64,000 bases of DNA from Mytilisepta virgata (GCA_028015205.1 CM051514.1:43602150-43666149); one strand, 5' to 3'. Counted from the first letter of the stretch, positions 46,795 through 57,339 are shown. The notes: generated by a model not told the origin, from the letters alone. A program made the numbers and translations.

Positions 46795-46990
46795 AAAAAA
46801 TAATAAATATCGGCAAAAGAATACCGAAGGGACAAAAAAAAGTCCGTAAATTCGAAATCCAAGGAATAGACAATGTCATGAGAATGGAACACAACAAACA
46901 AAGGACATAAGGATATGTATAACTAAAAGAATGAAAAACGTATAATAAACAAAACAATATACGAATTCGTCTTATCACCTCTGGTGGATA
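46795..46990 (-). repeat. Dispersed repeat C, minus-strand copy
   Basis: ATCGGCAAAAGAATACCGAAG, GTCCGTAAATTCGAAATCCA, GACAATGTCATGAGAATGG and AACACAACAAACAAAGGACA blocks are shared with 32045-32300 and reversed at 7930 and 59038. Confidence 0.7.
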
Positions 46991-46999
46991 TTAAAAAAA

Positions 47000-47990
47000 A
47001 TATATGGATAACTGGGAAGGTTCAGAAATAATATACGAATAACATGGGAATATGTAAAGTCACTGCAGGACACCTATTAAATATAAGTGAAACAATTTCA
47101 TGAATACATGAATTAAATAAAAAAAAATATTATTCCATAAAGAAGTTAATGTTGTCACTACAAATTACAAATACATATGTTAGTCACGCAACATATTCCA
47201 ACTTGCAAATACATCATTGAACATTGGCGACAGAATAAAAGAATTTTTCTTAATGAAATAAATTAAGATTGACTGAATTAAAGTTTAAATTGTTATAGTT
47301 TAATTATAAATGATAGTATTATTATCTTATTATTAAAATAAGCAAGACGTGTATTTCATATAAATTTAGGATGTTTTTCTGTTTGCTTCCGTCCATGTCA
47401 GTGCATGAAACTGAGGCAATCATTTATATCTTTTCAATGAGTGCACCCAAGTTTGTGAATAAATTGATAGCCAATTGAATAATCAGAAAGACATATATTT
47501 TTCAAAAGGGATGCTGTACTTTTCTCTAGGACAAACAATAATGTATGTTGTATGTACTATATATCATTGGAAATTAGTGAATGACTATAAACTTATTATA
47601 TGGTTATTACGTTTGTTCATCGGTGCATTCGACTTGTAATTTGAATCATAACAAGACTGTCTGATTTATCAATCTTTACTCATTCTTTAGAAGAATATAT
47701 GCTTTTGCATCAGTTGTAGTTGAAGTGATCCCACATCAGTGAATGAACAATTAATCAGGATAAAACGTCAAGCTAGCCACAATCAAAGCTCAACACAATA
47801 GATGCCTATACAGGGAAAAATTTCATTTCTGTATATACTACGACACGATTTGTAAGAATCCATTTTTAATCTAAAGGGCTGAAATGATCTTTTACTTATG
47901 ACAATGTGTATTGGCATAGACAATATTTAGAAATAATCGTTTAATGAATGTTAAAAGCCATGCTATTATACAAGCACTTGAGAATCATTC
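47000..47990. other. Gene-free AT-rich flank upstream of the LINE
   Basis: No supported gene. I searched by eye for the upstream half of a LINE target duplication and found no convincing match to bases after 54342. Confidence 0.4.
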
Positions 47991-48008
47991 ATTCATATAC
48001 ATGGAAGA

Positions 48009-48029
48009 TCACGTGACCAAGATGGCTGC
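48009..48029 (+). promoter_or_regulatory. Candidate LINE promoter: E-box and YY1-like site
   Basis: A palindromic E-box TCACGTGA (48009-48016) is followed directly by CAAGATGGCTGC (48018-48029), matching the YY1 consensus core AAGATGGC. In human L1 a YY1 site of this form near the 5' end fixes the transcription start. Its place about 135 bases before ORF1 and close to the likely element start fits a similar role here; this is inference. Confidence 0.45.
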
Positions 48030-48162
48030 GTCCATGTTTTAAAATTGAGCGAGGCGAAAACCACGTAAAACTAATGTATTAGCCCCTCAGATGGACAATA
48101 TAAACATGATAGAATTAACAAAACTGGACATTTACACATGAACTATAAAAACATTACTTAAT

Positions 48163-50169
48163 ATGGCAAAACAAAGTGATAATACGGATAATACCGTCGT
48201 GATTTTACCCCAACTCCAGGTGACCGATTTTGACCTTTCACTTGACAATATTTTGAATGAATATCCCAGAGAATGCATACCAAAAACTCTTACCAAACCC
48301 ACAGGTGCTAAAGCAAAAAAGAACCTTCAATTCGAAGAAATTGATATTAACCTTTATGAACCCGATGCAAGGCAAGTGGCATTCAGGGTACCAGCAAACA
48401 AAATTCTAGTTTGGATTAAAGCCCTCTCGTTACACTTTTATGAGGGGTATGGGAAGTCAAAGGAGTTTACAGTTAAGTGGTATGATGAACCAAAGAACTG
48501 GCAAAGAACTAAACTGAGTTGTAACAAAAAGATATGCATAGACTTAGGAACAAAAGCCACCCCCCTTTTATACAAGCTTACATTTCATATCAGTACAGGT
48601 GTGCTGCAAGTTCAAGGAACAAGATATGATCTGTTTTATAATAGTGATTTTCCTACCTTGAAAAATCTAGTAGTCAAGATAATGGAACATAACAATTTTA
48701 TAAGTGAAAATATTGTCGGGTCAGAAAACAAACAAGTCACAAAAGTCAATACTGAAACAGAAAACTTAGTACATGATACTAAAGTGAAAGTAATCGATGA
48801 GGAACATACAAGTCAGGAACATACCGCAAATGAAACTGATCAAAACCCCAGTAAAGATCTGTATAACAAAGAGAAAGGAGATGATATAGATACAAACAAT
48901 AATAAATGTGATTTTGCATGTCAGTCAAGCCTTAGTGGTGACACTATAATGCCTATCAATGGACAGAACATTTTAGAACAATTTATGTCTAAACTGGAAA
49001 CAAATTTTGCAAGTGCTCTTGAAAAAGTTTTAATGCATCAAAATGAAAACATTTCAAGGATGAATGAGATAGTGACAAAACAAATAGAGGAATCCAATAG
49101 CAAGTTCATACAATTACTAGACAAATTTGAAAATGCAACAAACAAGTTAGTTGATAAAGAAAAGGAGAACTCAGATTTGAAAGTACAGCTGAAAGAAATT
49201 AACTTTAAAAACACACTCGAGAGAGAAACAGAAAAAACTAGTGCAAAACACAATTTTGAACTGCTAAAACAAAAGCATGACTCTCAAACGGCAGCAATGA
49301 AAAGACTTGAGGAAGAATCAGTTCATGTAATGGCCCAAATAACAGACAAAGCCAACAAAATAGATACCTTAGAAAAAGACTGTGTAGATTTAAAGCGTCA
49401 ACTCGAGGCGAAAGATCAAGAATTACTGAGCCTGAAGATACACGAGTGTCGTGATGACAGTACAAAGTTTAAAGAGATTTCTACAAGTAGATACGCATCC
49501 CAAAATCAACCCAGAGGGGACGGCCAAATACCGCATGTGACAATTATTGGTACATCGAATGTTAGTAAAATTGATGTTAGTAAAATGTCTTCAAAATTTA
49601 CTACTGAAAAGCAAACCGCCTACACATTGCAGGACACGCAACAAGCAGTTTCACAAATACCCAAAACAGATGTCCTTGTCTTACATTCAGTTACAAATGA
49701 TATTCGATCATCTAGTCCACAGGATTGTGCGGATAAAATGTTTGAAATAACACAAGGCTTCTTAAGTAAATATCCTACCTCCAAAGTAATAGTGTCATTA
49801 CCTACTCCGCGATGTGATAGTTCTATAGTAAATAACAAAGCCTTTCTTCTTAGTGCTATGTTAAAAGATAAGTTCCAGGATGTAGAAGAAGTCTCTATTT
49901 GTGACAACAGTAACCTAGCATACAAAGGTGAAATAATTCGTCGTTATATTAATGAGGATGGGGTCCATCTTACCCCAGATGGTGTTTCATTATTCGCAGC
50001 AAATATTAGAGACTGCATTGATGATATCTTACATCTCCCAAAACGTATTAGAAACAGTGGACACAATAGAGGACGAGGACAATATAATGGCTCAGGTTTC
50101 AGAGGCCATAATAGAGGAAGAGGTGGTTATAATCGAGGTGGATACAGAGGTGGTCGTGGTGGACGCTAG
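48163..50169 (+). CDS. LINE ORF1: coiled coil, SGNH-like domain, RGG tail
   Basis: 668 residues, open throughout, from the first ATG after the 5' region. Residues ~55-175 form a compact conserved-looking N-terminal part (containing HISTGVLQVQG) that I cannot assign. Residues ~180-265 are polar and likely unstructured. Residues ~270-430 are heptad-rich (many Glu, Lys, Leu and Asn), a probable coiled coil for multimerisation. Residues ~458-625 resemble an SGNH hydrolase: Gly-Thr-Ser463-465 in block I, HSVTND at 508-513, and DGVHL with Asp599 and His602. Residues ~635-668 are Arg/Gly repeats (RGG box), which bind RNA. ORF1 proteins package LINE RNA with ORF2 protein; esterase-type domains are known in ORF1 of CR1-like LINEs. 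The stop is followed by a 341-base gap before ORF2. Confidence 0.85.
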   Translation: MAKQSDNTDNTVVILPQLQVTDFDLSLDNILNEYPRECIPKTLTKPTGAKAKKNLQFEEIDINLYEPDARQVAFRVPANKILVWIKALSLHFYEGYGKSKEFTVKWYDEPKNWQRTKLSCNKKICIDLGTKATPLLYKLTFHISTGVLQVQGTRYDLFYNSDFPTLKNLVVKIMEHNNFISENIVGSENKQVTKVNTETENLVHDTKVKVIDEEHTSQEHTANETDQNPSKDLYNKEKGDDIDTNNNKCDFACQSSLSGDTIMPINGQNILEQFMSKLETNFASALEKVLMHQNENISRMNEIVTKQIEESNSKFIQLLDKFENATNKLVDKEKENSDLKVQLKEINFKNTLERETEKTSAKHNFELLKQKHDSQTAAMKRLEEESVHVMAQITDKANKIDTLEKDCVDLKRQLEAKDQELLSLKIHECRDDSTKFKEISTSRYASQNQPRGDGQIPHVTIIGTSNVSKIDVSKMSSKFTTEKQTAYTLQDTQQAVSQIPKTDVLVLHSVTNDIRSSSPQDCADKMFEITQGFLSKYPTSKVIVSLPTPRCDSSIVNNKAFLLSAMLKDKFQDVEEVSICDNSNLAYKGEIIRRYINEDGVHLTPDGVSLFAANIRDCIDDILHLPKRIRNSGHNRGRGQYNGSGFRGHNRGRGGYNRGGYRGGRGGR

Positions 50170-50510
50170 ATCTATAATTAGCATATTAACTTACATTATA
50201 AAATTCAAATAACCTGTTTATATCAGTGTTTATAATTACTTTTTACTTGTTAAATTTAAAGCATAATTATAATAAGAGATTGAAGGTTTTCATTTTATAA
50301 GTCATCTCTTGGTCATATAAAGGTTGTATTTCTTACTTTTTGTTTTTACCAATAGAGGTATATAATTCAATATATAGTTTAAGTTTAATTTACATTACAT
50401 TTGCTTAGTTCCAATATAAGGGCTAATTGAAAAGAGTATAATATAGTAAAAATATATTCATATAATCAGAGGGAGCCATATAGTAGTATATTTAAAAAAA
50501 AAAAAAAAGA
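50170..50510 (+). other. Inter-ORF spacer of the LINE
   Basis: 341 AT-rich bases with no open frame, ending in a run of about 16 A just before the ORF2 ATG. This is long for a LINE inter-ORF gap. How ORF2 is translated from it (re-initiation, internal entry or a separate transcript) cannot be told from sequence. Confidence 0.7.
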
Positions 50511-53500
50511 ATGCCAATTCGAAGTGGCTCAATTAGGTCTCATAATTTGACTTTTTGTGTGTGGAATGTGGGTGGACTAATATCAAAGAATTATAATAAG
50601 ATCCAAGATAACAATTTTATTAGCCAAATTAATACTTATGATATTATACTTTTATGTGAAACCCACATTGGATATGGTACAGCAGTAAATATTGAAGGGT
50701 ATAATTATTTTCCTGTATGTAGAGCTCAATCATCTAACAGAAGATTTTATGGAGGACTTGGTATATTAATTAAGAAAAATATCAGACAAGGTGTTAAAAT
50801 TTTAGAAAACACAAGTAAAGATTTCCAGTGGATTAAATTAGATAAATTATTTTTTAATTTTTCTAAAGACATTTTTCTATGTTTAGCATACATCATTCCA
50901 AATTCATCTAGTTATTTACATCAGACTGATGACGATGTCTTAGAATTAATCGAACGAGATATAATTAATAAGTATAAGACAAATGGGGATATTATACTCT
51001 GTGGTGATTTGAATGCCAGGTCAGGGGCAGAGCCAGATTTTGTTGAAAATGATTTTTATGACAAGCATACACCTATATGTAATAACTATGAATATGATAA
51101 TGTACAAGAATTAAGATGTAGCTTTGATAAGAAAATTGATGCAAGAGGTAAACAGCTGTTAGAATTTTGTATTTCTACTAATTTGAGAATAATTAATGGT
51201 AGAGTGTTTGGTGATCTTAATGGTCAATTTACATGCCATAAACCTGCAGGTTCTAGTGTTGTAGATTATGTTATTATGTCAGATAATTTATTAACAAATT
51301 TACTGTGTTTCCAAGTATCAGATTTTATACCAAATTTTTCTGACTGCCATTGTAAACTAAGTTTTAATATTATGGCCACTTTTGAAAGTGTTATAAAGAG
51401 AAATATTAAAATGATAAACTGTAACGAGGGATTCATTTGGACTAACTCTTCAGCAGATAAGTTCAAGGATGCACTTGGCCACCCTCTATGTAAAGAAAAA
51501 ATTAACTCTTTTTTAAATCAAGATTTAAATTCAGAAAAAGCAGCCAATGAATTTACAGATATTATTAAAATAGCTGCGTCCAAAGCATGCGTTAATACTA
51601 GAAAAAGAATTCAAAAGAAAAAACATACAAAAAATAAAAATTTTTTTGATTCTGATTTGATTGGAAAGAGAAAAGTTCTGATTGATAAAGGAAAACTTCT
51701 TTCCAGATTTCCATTTGATCCTATTATAAGAGGGTCCTATTTCAAGTGCTACCGAGAATATAATAAAATGCGGAAATATAAAAAAAGACATTTTAAACAA
51801 CAAATACTTGATCAATTAGATCAATTAAGGGATTCAGACCCCCAAAAATATTGGAAGCTTATCAATTCATTAAAAGAGTCAAACAGCAATGATTCTTTAG
51901 AGACAGTCGAGCCAGATATATGGCATGAATATTTTACTGATCTGAATAAAACTCCAGATGTCTACAAAAATAGACTACAAGAAATTTTATCTGATGTCAA
52001 TAATCTTGAAAAAATTAAACAGTTTTGTGAGTTAGATTTTAGAATAACTCCAAAAGAAATCTCAGAATGTATAAAAAAAATTAAAAATGGAAAAGCCTCA
52101 GGTATTGATGGCATACCTGCTGAAATGATAAAAGCAGGATCACCAATTTTAGTTCCGTTATTACAAAAGCTATTTAATGTTGTATTTTCGACAGGCTCTT
52201 ACCCAATGCAGTGGTCGTCAGCATACATAACCCCTATTTTTAAATCTGGGGACCCTGATAAACCAGAAAATTATAGAGGAATTGCTATAAATTCCTGTAT
52301 TGGAAAACTATTTAACAGTATATTAAATAATAGACTAGATACTTTCTTGGTTCAGAACAATATTATAAATAAATATCAAATCGGTTTCACAAAGAAGGCT
52401 AGAACAGCAGATCATATTTTTGTTTTGAAAACATTAATAGATAAATATATTAATAAAAATAATGGAAAACTTTTTGCCTGTTTTGTAGATTTAAGAAAGG
52501 CATTCGATACAGTTGTTCATGCTGGAATTAGATATAAACTTTTACAAAATAATATAGCAGGGCAATTTTATGCCATTATAAAAGATATGTACAGTAAGAG
52601 TAAGTTATGTGTAAAGTTAAACCACCAGCTTACTCCTTTATTTAATTCCTCAATAGGTGTAAGACAAGGAGATGTTCTTAGTCCCAATATATTTAATCTT
52701 TTTATAAATGATCTCCCTGATAATCTTTCCTGTTGCATTGACCAGGTTGATGTAAATGGTCATCGCATAGACTGTCTAATGTATGCTGACGACATTGTAT
52801 TAGTTTCACATACAAAAGAGGGATTGCAACAAAGGTTAAACATGCTTAACTCATTTTGTAGCAAATGGTGTTTGAATGTTAATCTAAAAAAAACTCAGGT
52901 TATGGTTTTTAATAAAACTGGAAAACATTTAAACTTTCATTTTCAATTGAATGGACAATCTATTGATTGTACCAACAGTTACAAATATCTGGGCATAACA
53001 TTTACACCAAGTGGGAAATTTTCTCAGTGCAAAGAAGAATTATACAAAAAATCTATCAAAGCTTCTTTTAAATTGCAACAGTGCATGTCATCTTCTAATC
53101 CCAGTGTACAAACACTACTTCACTTGTATGATCATACTATTAAACCCATCTTAACATATGGGTGTGAAATATGGGGTATGTTTTCAACAACCTCTTCAGC
53201 TAGTAAAAATGATGGACAATATTTGTTTGAGAAAATATTTGAAAAAGATGTAACTGAAAAATCACATTTAAAATTTATGAAATATATATTAGGTGTAAAT
53301 AAACGCTCTAGCAATTTTGCAGTTATGTCTGAACTTGGAAGATATCCTATGTATTTTTCCATTATATTGTCAATGTTAAAATATTGTCATAGATTAGAGC
53401 ATATGGAAGATGGGCTACTATTTAATGCATTTGTTTGCAGTAAAAATCTCTGTCAAAATAACACAACCACATGGTATTCTAGTATAGATTATATTTTGAA

Positions 53501-54059
53501 AAAACTTAATATATGTTATAACCAAATGAAAAAACTAAGTGTTAATCAATTTATCAAACAAGTGAAAGATAAGTTATTGAATAGTTTTCTACAATTTTGG
53601 AAAGATTATAAAAATATGATTGTAAACTCTGAGCAAGGGAAACTTTATACATATTTTTCTTTTAAAACTACATTTGGATTTGAAAAATACTTGAATTTAA
53701 AAGATTTTAAATTTCGACAAGCTTTATGCAAGATCAGAATAAGTGCACATCCCTTAAGGATAGAGACAGATAGATATTCAAAAAATTATATTGAAAGATC
53801 ATTTAGAAAATGTCAATATTGTACAATGAATAAAACAGAGGATGAATTACATTTTATTATTGAATGTCCATTATATGCTGAAATTAGAGATATTTTTTCA
53901 AATAAGATTTTACATTATTGTAACAATTTTAATAATTTACAAAACAGTTTAAAATTTAATTGGATTTTCATACAAGAAGATTTAGATTTGCTCAGAGAGT
54001 TTGGAAATTATGTATATCAAAGCCTTCAATTAAGAAGATCATCAAATATTGTTACATAA
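50511..54059 (+). CDS. LINE ORF2: APE endonuclease-reverse transcriptase
   Basis: 1,182 residues without a stop. The APE-type endonuclease at ~10-290 shows NVGGL near the start, Glu50 in CETH, Asp166 and Asn168 in GDLNAR, and an SDCHC block in place of the usual SDH. The RT at ~520-800 shows a GKASGIDGIPAEM entry block, YRGIAINSCIGKLF, FVDLRKAFD (Asp660), GVRQGDVLSP, and the active-site YADD at 758-761, then KYLGITF. Near the C-terminus a C-x2-C-x9-H-x4-C knuckle (CQYC to HFIIEC) may bind nucleic acid. There is no RNase H. The protein nicks target DNA and primes reverse transcription there. Start chosen: ATG after the A run, just before the endonuclease; an ATG further in would remove its first motif. 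All visible catalytic residues are kept. Confidence 0.92.
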   Translation: MPIRSGSIRSHNLTFCVWNVGGLISKNYNKIQDNNFISQINTYDIILLCETHIGYGTAVNIEGYNYFPVCRAQSSNRRFYGGLGILIKKNIRQGVKILENTSKDFQWIKLDKLFFNFSKDIFLCLAYIIPNSSSYLHQTDDDVLELIERDIINKYKTNGDIILCGDLNARSGAEPDFVENDFYDKHTPICNNYEYDNVQELRCSFDKKIDARGKQLLEFCISTNLRIINGRVFGDLNGQFTCHKPAGSSVVDYVIMSDNLLTNLLCFQVSDFIPNFSDCHCKLSFNIMATFESVIKRNIKMINCNEGFIWTNSSADKFKDALGHPLCKEKINSFLNQDLNSEKAANEFTDIIKIAASKACVNTRKRIQKKKHTKNKNFFDSDLIGKRKVLIDKGKLLSRFPFDPIIRGSYFKCYREYNKMRKYKKRHFKQQILDQLDQLRDSDPQKYWKLINSLKESNSNDSLETVEPDIWHEYFTDLNKTPDVYKNRLQEILSDVNNLEKIKQFCELDFRITPKEISECIKKIKNGKASGIDGIPAEMIKAGSPILVPLLQKLFNVVFSTGSYPMQWSSAYITPIFKSGDPDKPENYRGIAINSCIGKLFNSILNNRLDTFLVQNNIINKYQIGFTKKARTADHIFVLKTLIDKYINKNNGKLFACFVDLRKAFDTVVHAGIRYKLLQNNIAGQFYAIIKDMYSKSKLCVKLNHQLTPLFNSSIGVRQGDVLSPNIFNLFINDLPDNLSCCIDQVDVNGHRIDCLMYADDIVLVSHTKEGLQQRLNMLNSFCSKWCLNVNLKKTQVMVFNKTGKHLNFHFQLNGQSIDCTNSYKYLGITFTPSGKFSQCKEELYKKSIKASFKLQQCMSSSNPSVQTLLHLYDHTIKPILTYGCEIWGMFSTTSSASKNDGQYLFEKIFEKDVTEKSHLKFMKYILGVNKRSSNFAVMSELGRYPMYFSIILSMLKYCHRLEHMEDGLLFNAFVCSKNLCQNNTTTWYSSIDYILKKLNICYNQMKKLSVNQFIKQVKDKLLNSFLQFWKDYKNMIVNSEQGKLYTYFSFKTTFGFEKYLNLKDFKFRQALCKIRISAHPLRIETDRYSKNYIERSFRKCQYCTMNKTEDELHFIIECPLYAEIRDIFSNKILHYCNNFNNLQNSLKFNWIFIQEDLDLLREFGNYVYQSLQLRRSSNIVT

Positions 54060-54342
54060 CTTTACAAATGTATGTCACTTGCTTATAACAAGATCTGAAT
54101 TATTTTGAATAATAATATTTTCATTATACATGCATGCATATTTCAATACATGTAACTGTTTCACAGAATGTACTTCTTGGCTCTGCCCCAGTCACAATAT
54201 CAGGTTGTTATATTATAACAAATCTGTTATAATTGTATTTAAATGTCACAAATTGTCATAATCATTTATATGTAATTGTATGCTCTATTATAGGGCCCTT
54301 AATTGGAATAAAGCTATTTCTATTTCTATTTCTATTTCTATA
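54060..54342 (+). terminator. LINE 3' region with AATAAA and (TATTTC)n tail
   Basis: AT-rich 3' UTR with AATAAA at 54307-54312 followed at once by four TATTTC units and TATA. Microsatellite tails mark the priming end of CR1/L2-like LINEs. What follows (GGTGTGTAATCC) is flank. Confidence 0.75.
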
Positions 54343-54344
54343 GG

Positions 54345-55540
54345 TGTGTAATCCATGTAGTTCTAACATAGCATACCAAAAAATCCACCTAAGTTGTATA
54401 AATATTGTTATCTCGAACCCCTTTATCTCCAAATCCACATGTCTAAAAGGAATTCGAGATACCTTTCACTATGATTACTTCGGAAACTTTGAATTGATTT
54501 CAATAATCCATACATTTTTTGCATGCTCAAAATTTGTAGCCTTTTTGTAACTAGAGGTATTTGAGAAACCTCTATATTATGGGGGTGCTTTTGTTTCGAC
54601 TACAATATAAAGTACCGACAACGAATGTTGTTAATGTTTGTGAATTTAAAATTTCAGTTTTAAATAAAGCAATATATTAGCTTTTTTGGATCCGCAAATG
54701 ATCCGCAAATTGATGGAAAATGCAAGATATTCGACTTTAAACAATATTAACGTTAAAAATTCAGTTTTAAAAATTGTATTTAAAAGATCAGTAAATTTAT
54801 ATTAGTATACATATTCGTAGCTTTGAAAATGTTTATTATTGTGTTAACTGAAAATGAAAAGATACGATGAGTTCATTATATTAATGTGGTATCACAATAT
54901 TGACATTCTAATAGCTTTGAAAACAGTATGTAGTCCCAGCTAATCATGTTTAAATATTTTTTTAGGTTTAAGTTATTGAACTAATCAGATTATTCCGTGG
55001 TATCTTACTTGTTTTCTTCTACTTTCATTAAATTTAACTGTAGATGGATCTAATTAAACTCGTTTTATTGGATAAAGCTAATGATGTTAATCACCTGACA
55101 TGTAAGTTGCACTTCCGTAGTTCTATAAACAGTTCATTGCGTGCAAGAAGTTCATTCTGATATGTCGTGATATCATTTATACCCTTTAAAATCTTATACC
55201 AGCAAACAAACAGTAAATGGTAGTAAATAATTAGTTCAGACATGTTGCCAAGAACTGAAAGAAAAAGCAATCTACCATACAAAGAATAATAACTAAGTTA
55301 AGTTTCATGACCAAGGCAATTTTTGAACCATTCATCCGTGAAAAGTCTTTCGTTGTTTGTATATTCAAAATCCTGACTCCCTGTAGTGTTTTGTTAATTT
55401 TATATCATTTTTAGGAGAGCCGGATGTATTTTTTTTTGACAGGCGTGTCATTATTGAACTTGCTTTGGATTACTTATTTGACAATAACAATTACCGTGTT
55501 CCAATATCTAAGATGATGTTTGACCATTTCCCACTGCGTA
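54345..55540. other. Gene-free AT-rich DNA
   Basis: No supported gene, RNA gene or repeat copy. Confidence 0.4.
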
Positions 55541-55549
55541 ACATTTCAT

Positions 55550-55812
55550 GTGCCTCCGCAGATTTGTGACTTCCACCGGATTTACTTTGTTGAACTTCAC
55601 GACGGGTGCCGTATACCGAGCAGGAACTGCTACCCTTACGGAGCACCTGGGTTCATTCCTGGTTTTTATAGGAGTTCGTGTTGTTTAATGTTTTTTAGTT
55701 TTCTGTGTTTATTTGTTGTGATTGTGGTTGTTCATTTGTCTTCCCGGGTTTATCTGTCCAATGGATTACGTTTTTTTCATTGCTCCTTATGTATTATTTG
55801 TCCTTTTTTGTA
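55550..55812 (+). repeat. Dispersed repeat B, plus-strand copy
   Basis: TTTGTTGAACTTCACGACGGG, TACGGAGCACCTGGG, TTTATAGGAGTTCGTGTTG, TTGTTCATTTGTCTTCCCGG and TGTCCAATGGATTACG blocks match the reverse complement of 26715-26960 in order. The most complete copy in the window. Confidence 0.8.
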
Positions 55813-56184
55813 ATATTTCACAGTTTAAACACAATATTCTAATATGACGGCCTTCAAAGGCTTTGGGACCACAAGCGTGGTAAAACATTAGTTGCCACTA
55901 TGAGCTGCACGCGACTTAGTTGGCTGTTCTAGTGCAGTTACTCCCACCGGAATTCGTTTATCCGCTCAATTTGATTGGTTGTTATTTCTGCAATTCTTAG
56001 AACCGTTGATTAAATTTCTATATTTAGCATAGGGGTTTCTGAATGTCGTTTTAGTTGTTATAAATACATTTTCATTCATTCTGATGTAACGGGAATAAAA
56101 GTTAAATAAATATAACAAAACATAATAAACGGACTTGAACAATGTTTTATCAAAGGCTTTTAACCATTAATTAATTAAAATTAT

Positions 56185-56473
56185 GATTCCCCAGCCCCCC
56201 CCCCCCCCCCACCTCCCTAAAAAAAAAAAAAATCCCGTTGTGCACTGCCCTCCCCCTCCAGTGTCGTCTGCATACGGAACTATACTGTTATTAAAGTTGG
56301 CTCCGGCGTTTGCCGTTGGAACGTTCCTTGAACTAGAAGGTGAAAAGTTCAAAGTCGTTGACTATGAAAAAGCCTATGCAAATTTTGCAGGACATTATGT
56401 CATACAATCATTATCATCAGGCCACGTCCTAAAGAAATTCAGACACGAGAGAGATTTCTTGAGGGATTCTTAG
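56185..56473 (+). other. Weak exon candidate after a poly-C/poly-A tract
   Basis: After a C run (about 56194-56210) and an A run, an open frame from about 56280 to TAG 56471 is less AT-rich than its flanks and contains GTFLELEGEKFKVVDYEKAY. I recognise no domain. The part translated from the homopolymers is certainly artefactual. It could be a host exon or an old retroelement piece. Confidence 0.2.
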
Positions 56474-56499
56474 TCTGACGAGGAATTGGGCAACACGGA

Positions 56500-57330
56500 A
56501 TTCCTCCCTGAAGACACCACACATACTGATTCAGTATTTTGGAAAAATAATGTACACACACTTCATGTGTAAGATTACCGTTGTGTAAAATCCATTCTTA
56601 CAGTATGACATATGAATTTAAACAAAATCTTCGATAGGTTTAATCGATAAATAAACATTCTCCCCTTTATTTCGTGAAAATAAATACCTCTAAACAGAAA
56701 AAGAGAACCAAAACAGCGCATTGAACAGGTTTGTTGTACTAGTGACGTTGTGTGTCAAATTACCAAAACAGCCAAATATGGCGGAAATCAGAGTTCACCT
56801 TAGGTCACGGCAATATAAGAAACAGCGTAACTGTAGAATCAGCGCTTAGGGTAAAATAAAAGGCATAAATGGCTAGCCCGTGGTAAAACAATGATAAACT
56901 GGAGTCTCCGTGAATTATTTCTTAAACAACATTCTTATATGAATTTTTCTACCCCGCCTTTTATCAATTTTCACTGAAGTTTGTGAGTTGTTTTGTTCAC
57001 TCAAAAAATACAGAGAAATGTGTGGAATCACATGATATTAGGAAACTAATGGAGATTTACATTAAACACCACAACATGAACGCTTTCAATTTTTGGATTA
57101 AATATATAACAATACAGAGTAGATATGGAGTAAACCTATCTGTTTCTAGAGATGTCCTTTCAAGACTTGTTGAACAGATTTTTTTGTGATACAATTCGCA
57201 GAATTTTACTTTCATTTTGTCACCATAAACATGACCACAGTTATTTTAATATCAATTTAATGAATTATTTGACTATCACGAGAAAGCATAACATATGTAT
57301 TCAATTTGTTTGCTCCGGGCATGCAGGTTG
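56500..57330. other. Gene-free DNA
   Basis: No supported features; several short open frames with AT-driven composition. Confidence 0.4.
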
Positions 57331-57339
57331 CACCAGTCA

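Larger units (their letters stand above)
48000..54342 (+). mobile_element. Apparently full-length two-ORF LINE (CR1/L2-like group)
   Basis: About 6.3 kb: a 5' region with an E-box and a YY1-like site, ORF1 (48163-50169), a 341-base spacer, ORF2 (50511-54059) and a 280-base 3' region ending AATAAA (54307-54312) and (TATTTC)4 (54315-54338). Both frames are open to their natural ends. An APE endonuclease plus RT without RNase H, an ORF1 with an SGNH-like domain and a 3' microsatellite tail instead of poly-A are features known from the CR1/L2 group of LINEs, but I cannot fix the clade by eye. The exact 5' end and the target duplication were not found. Intact frames suggest recent activity. Confidence 0.87.

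Noticed and set aside
56183..56280. Proline/lysine-rich N-terminus
   Set aside because: It is the translation of poly-C and poly-A tracts.
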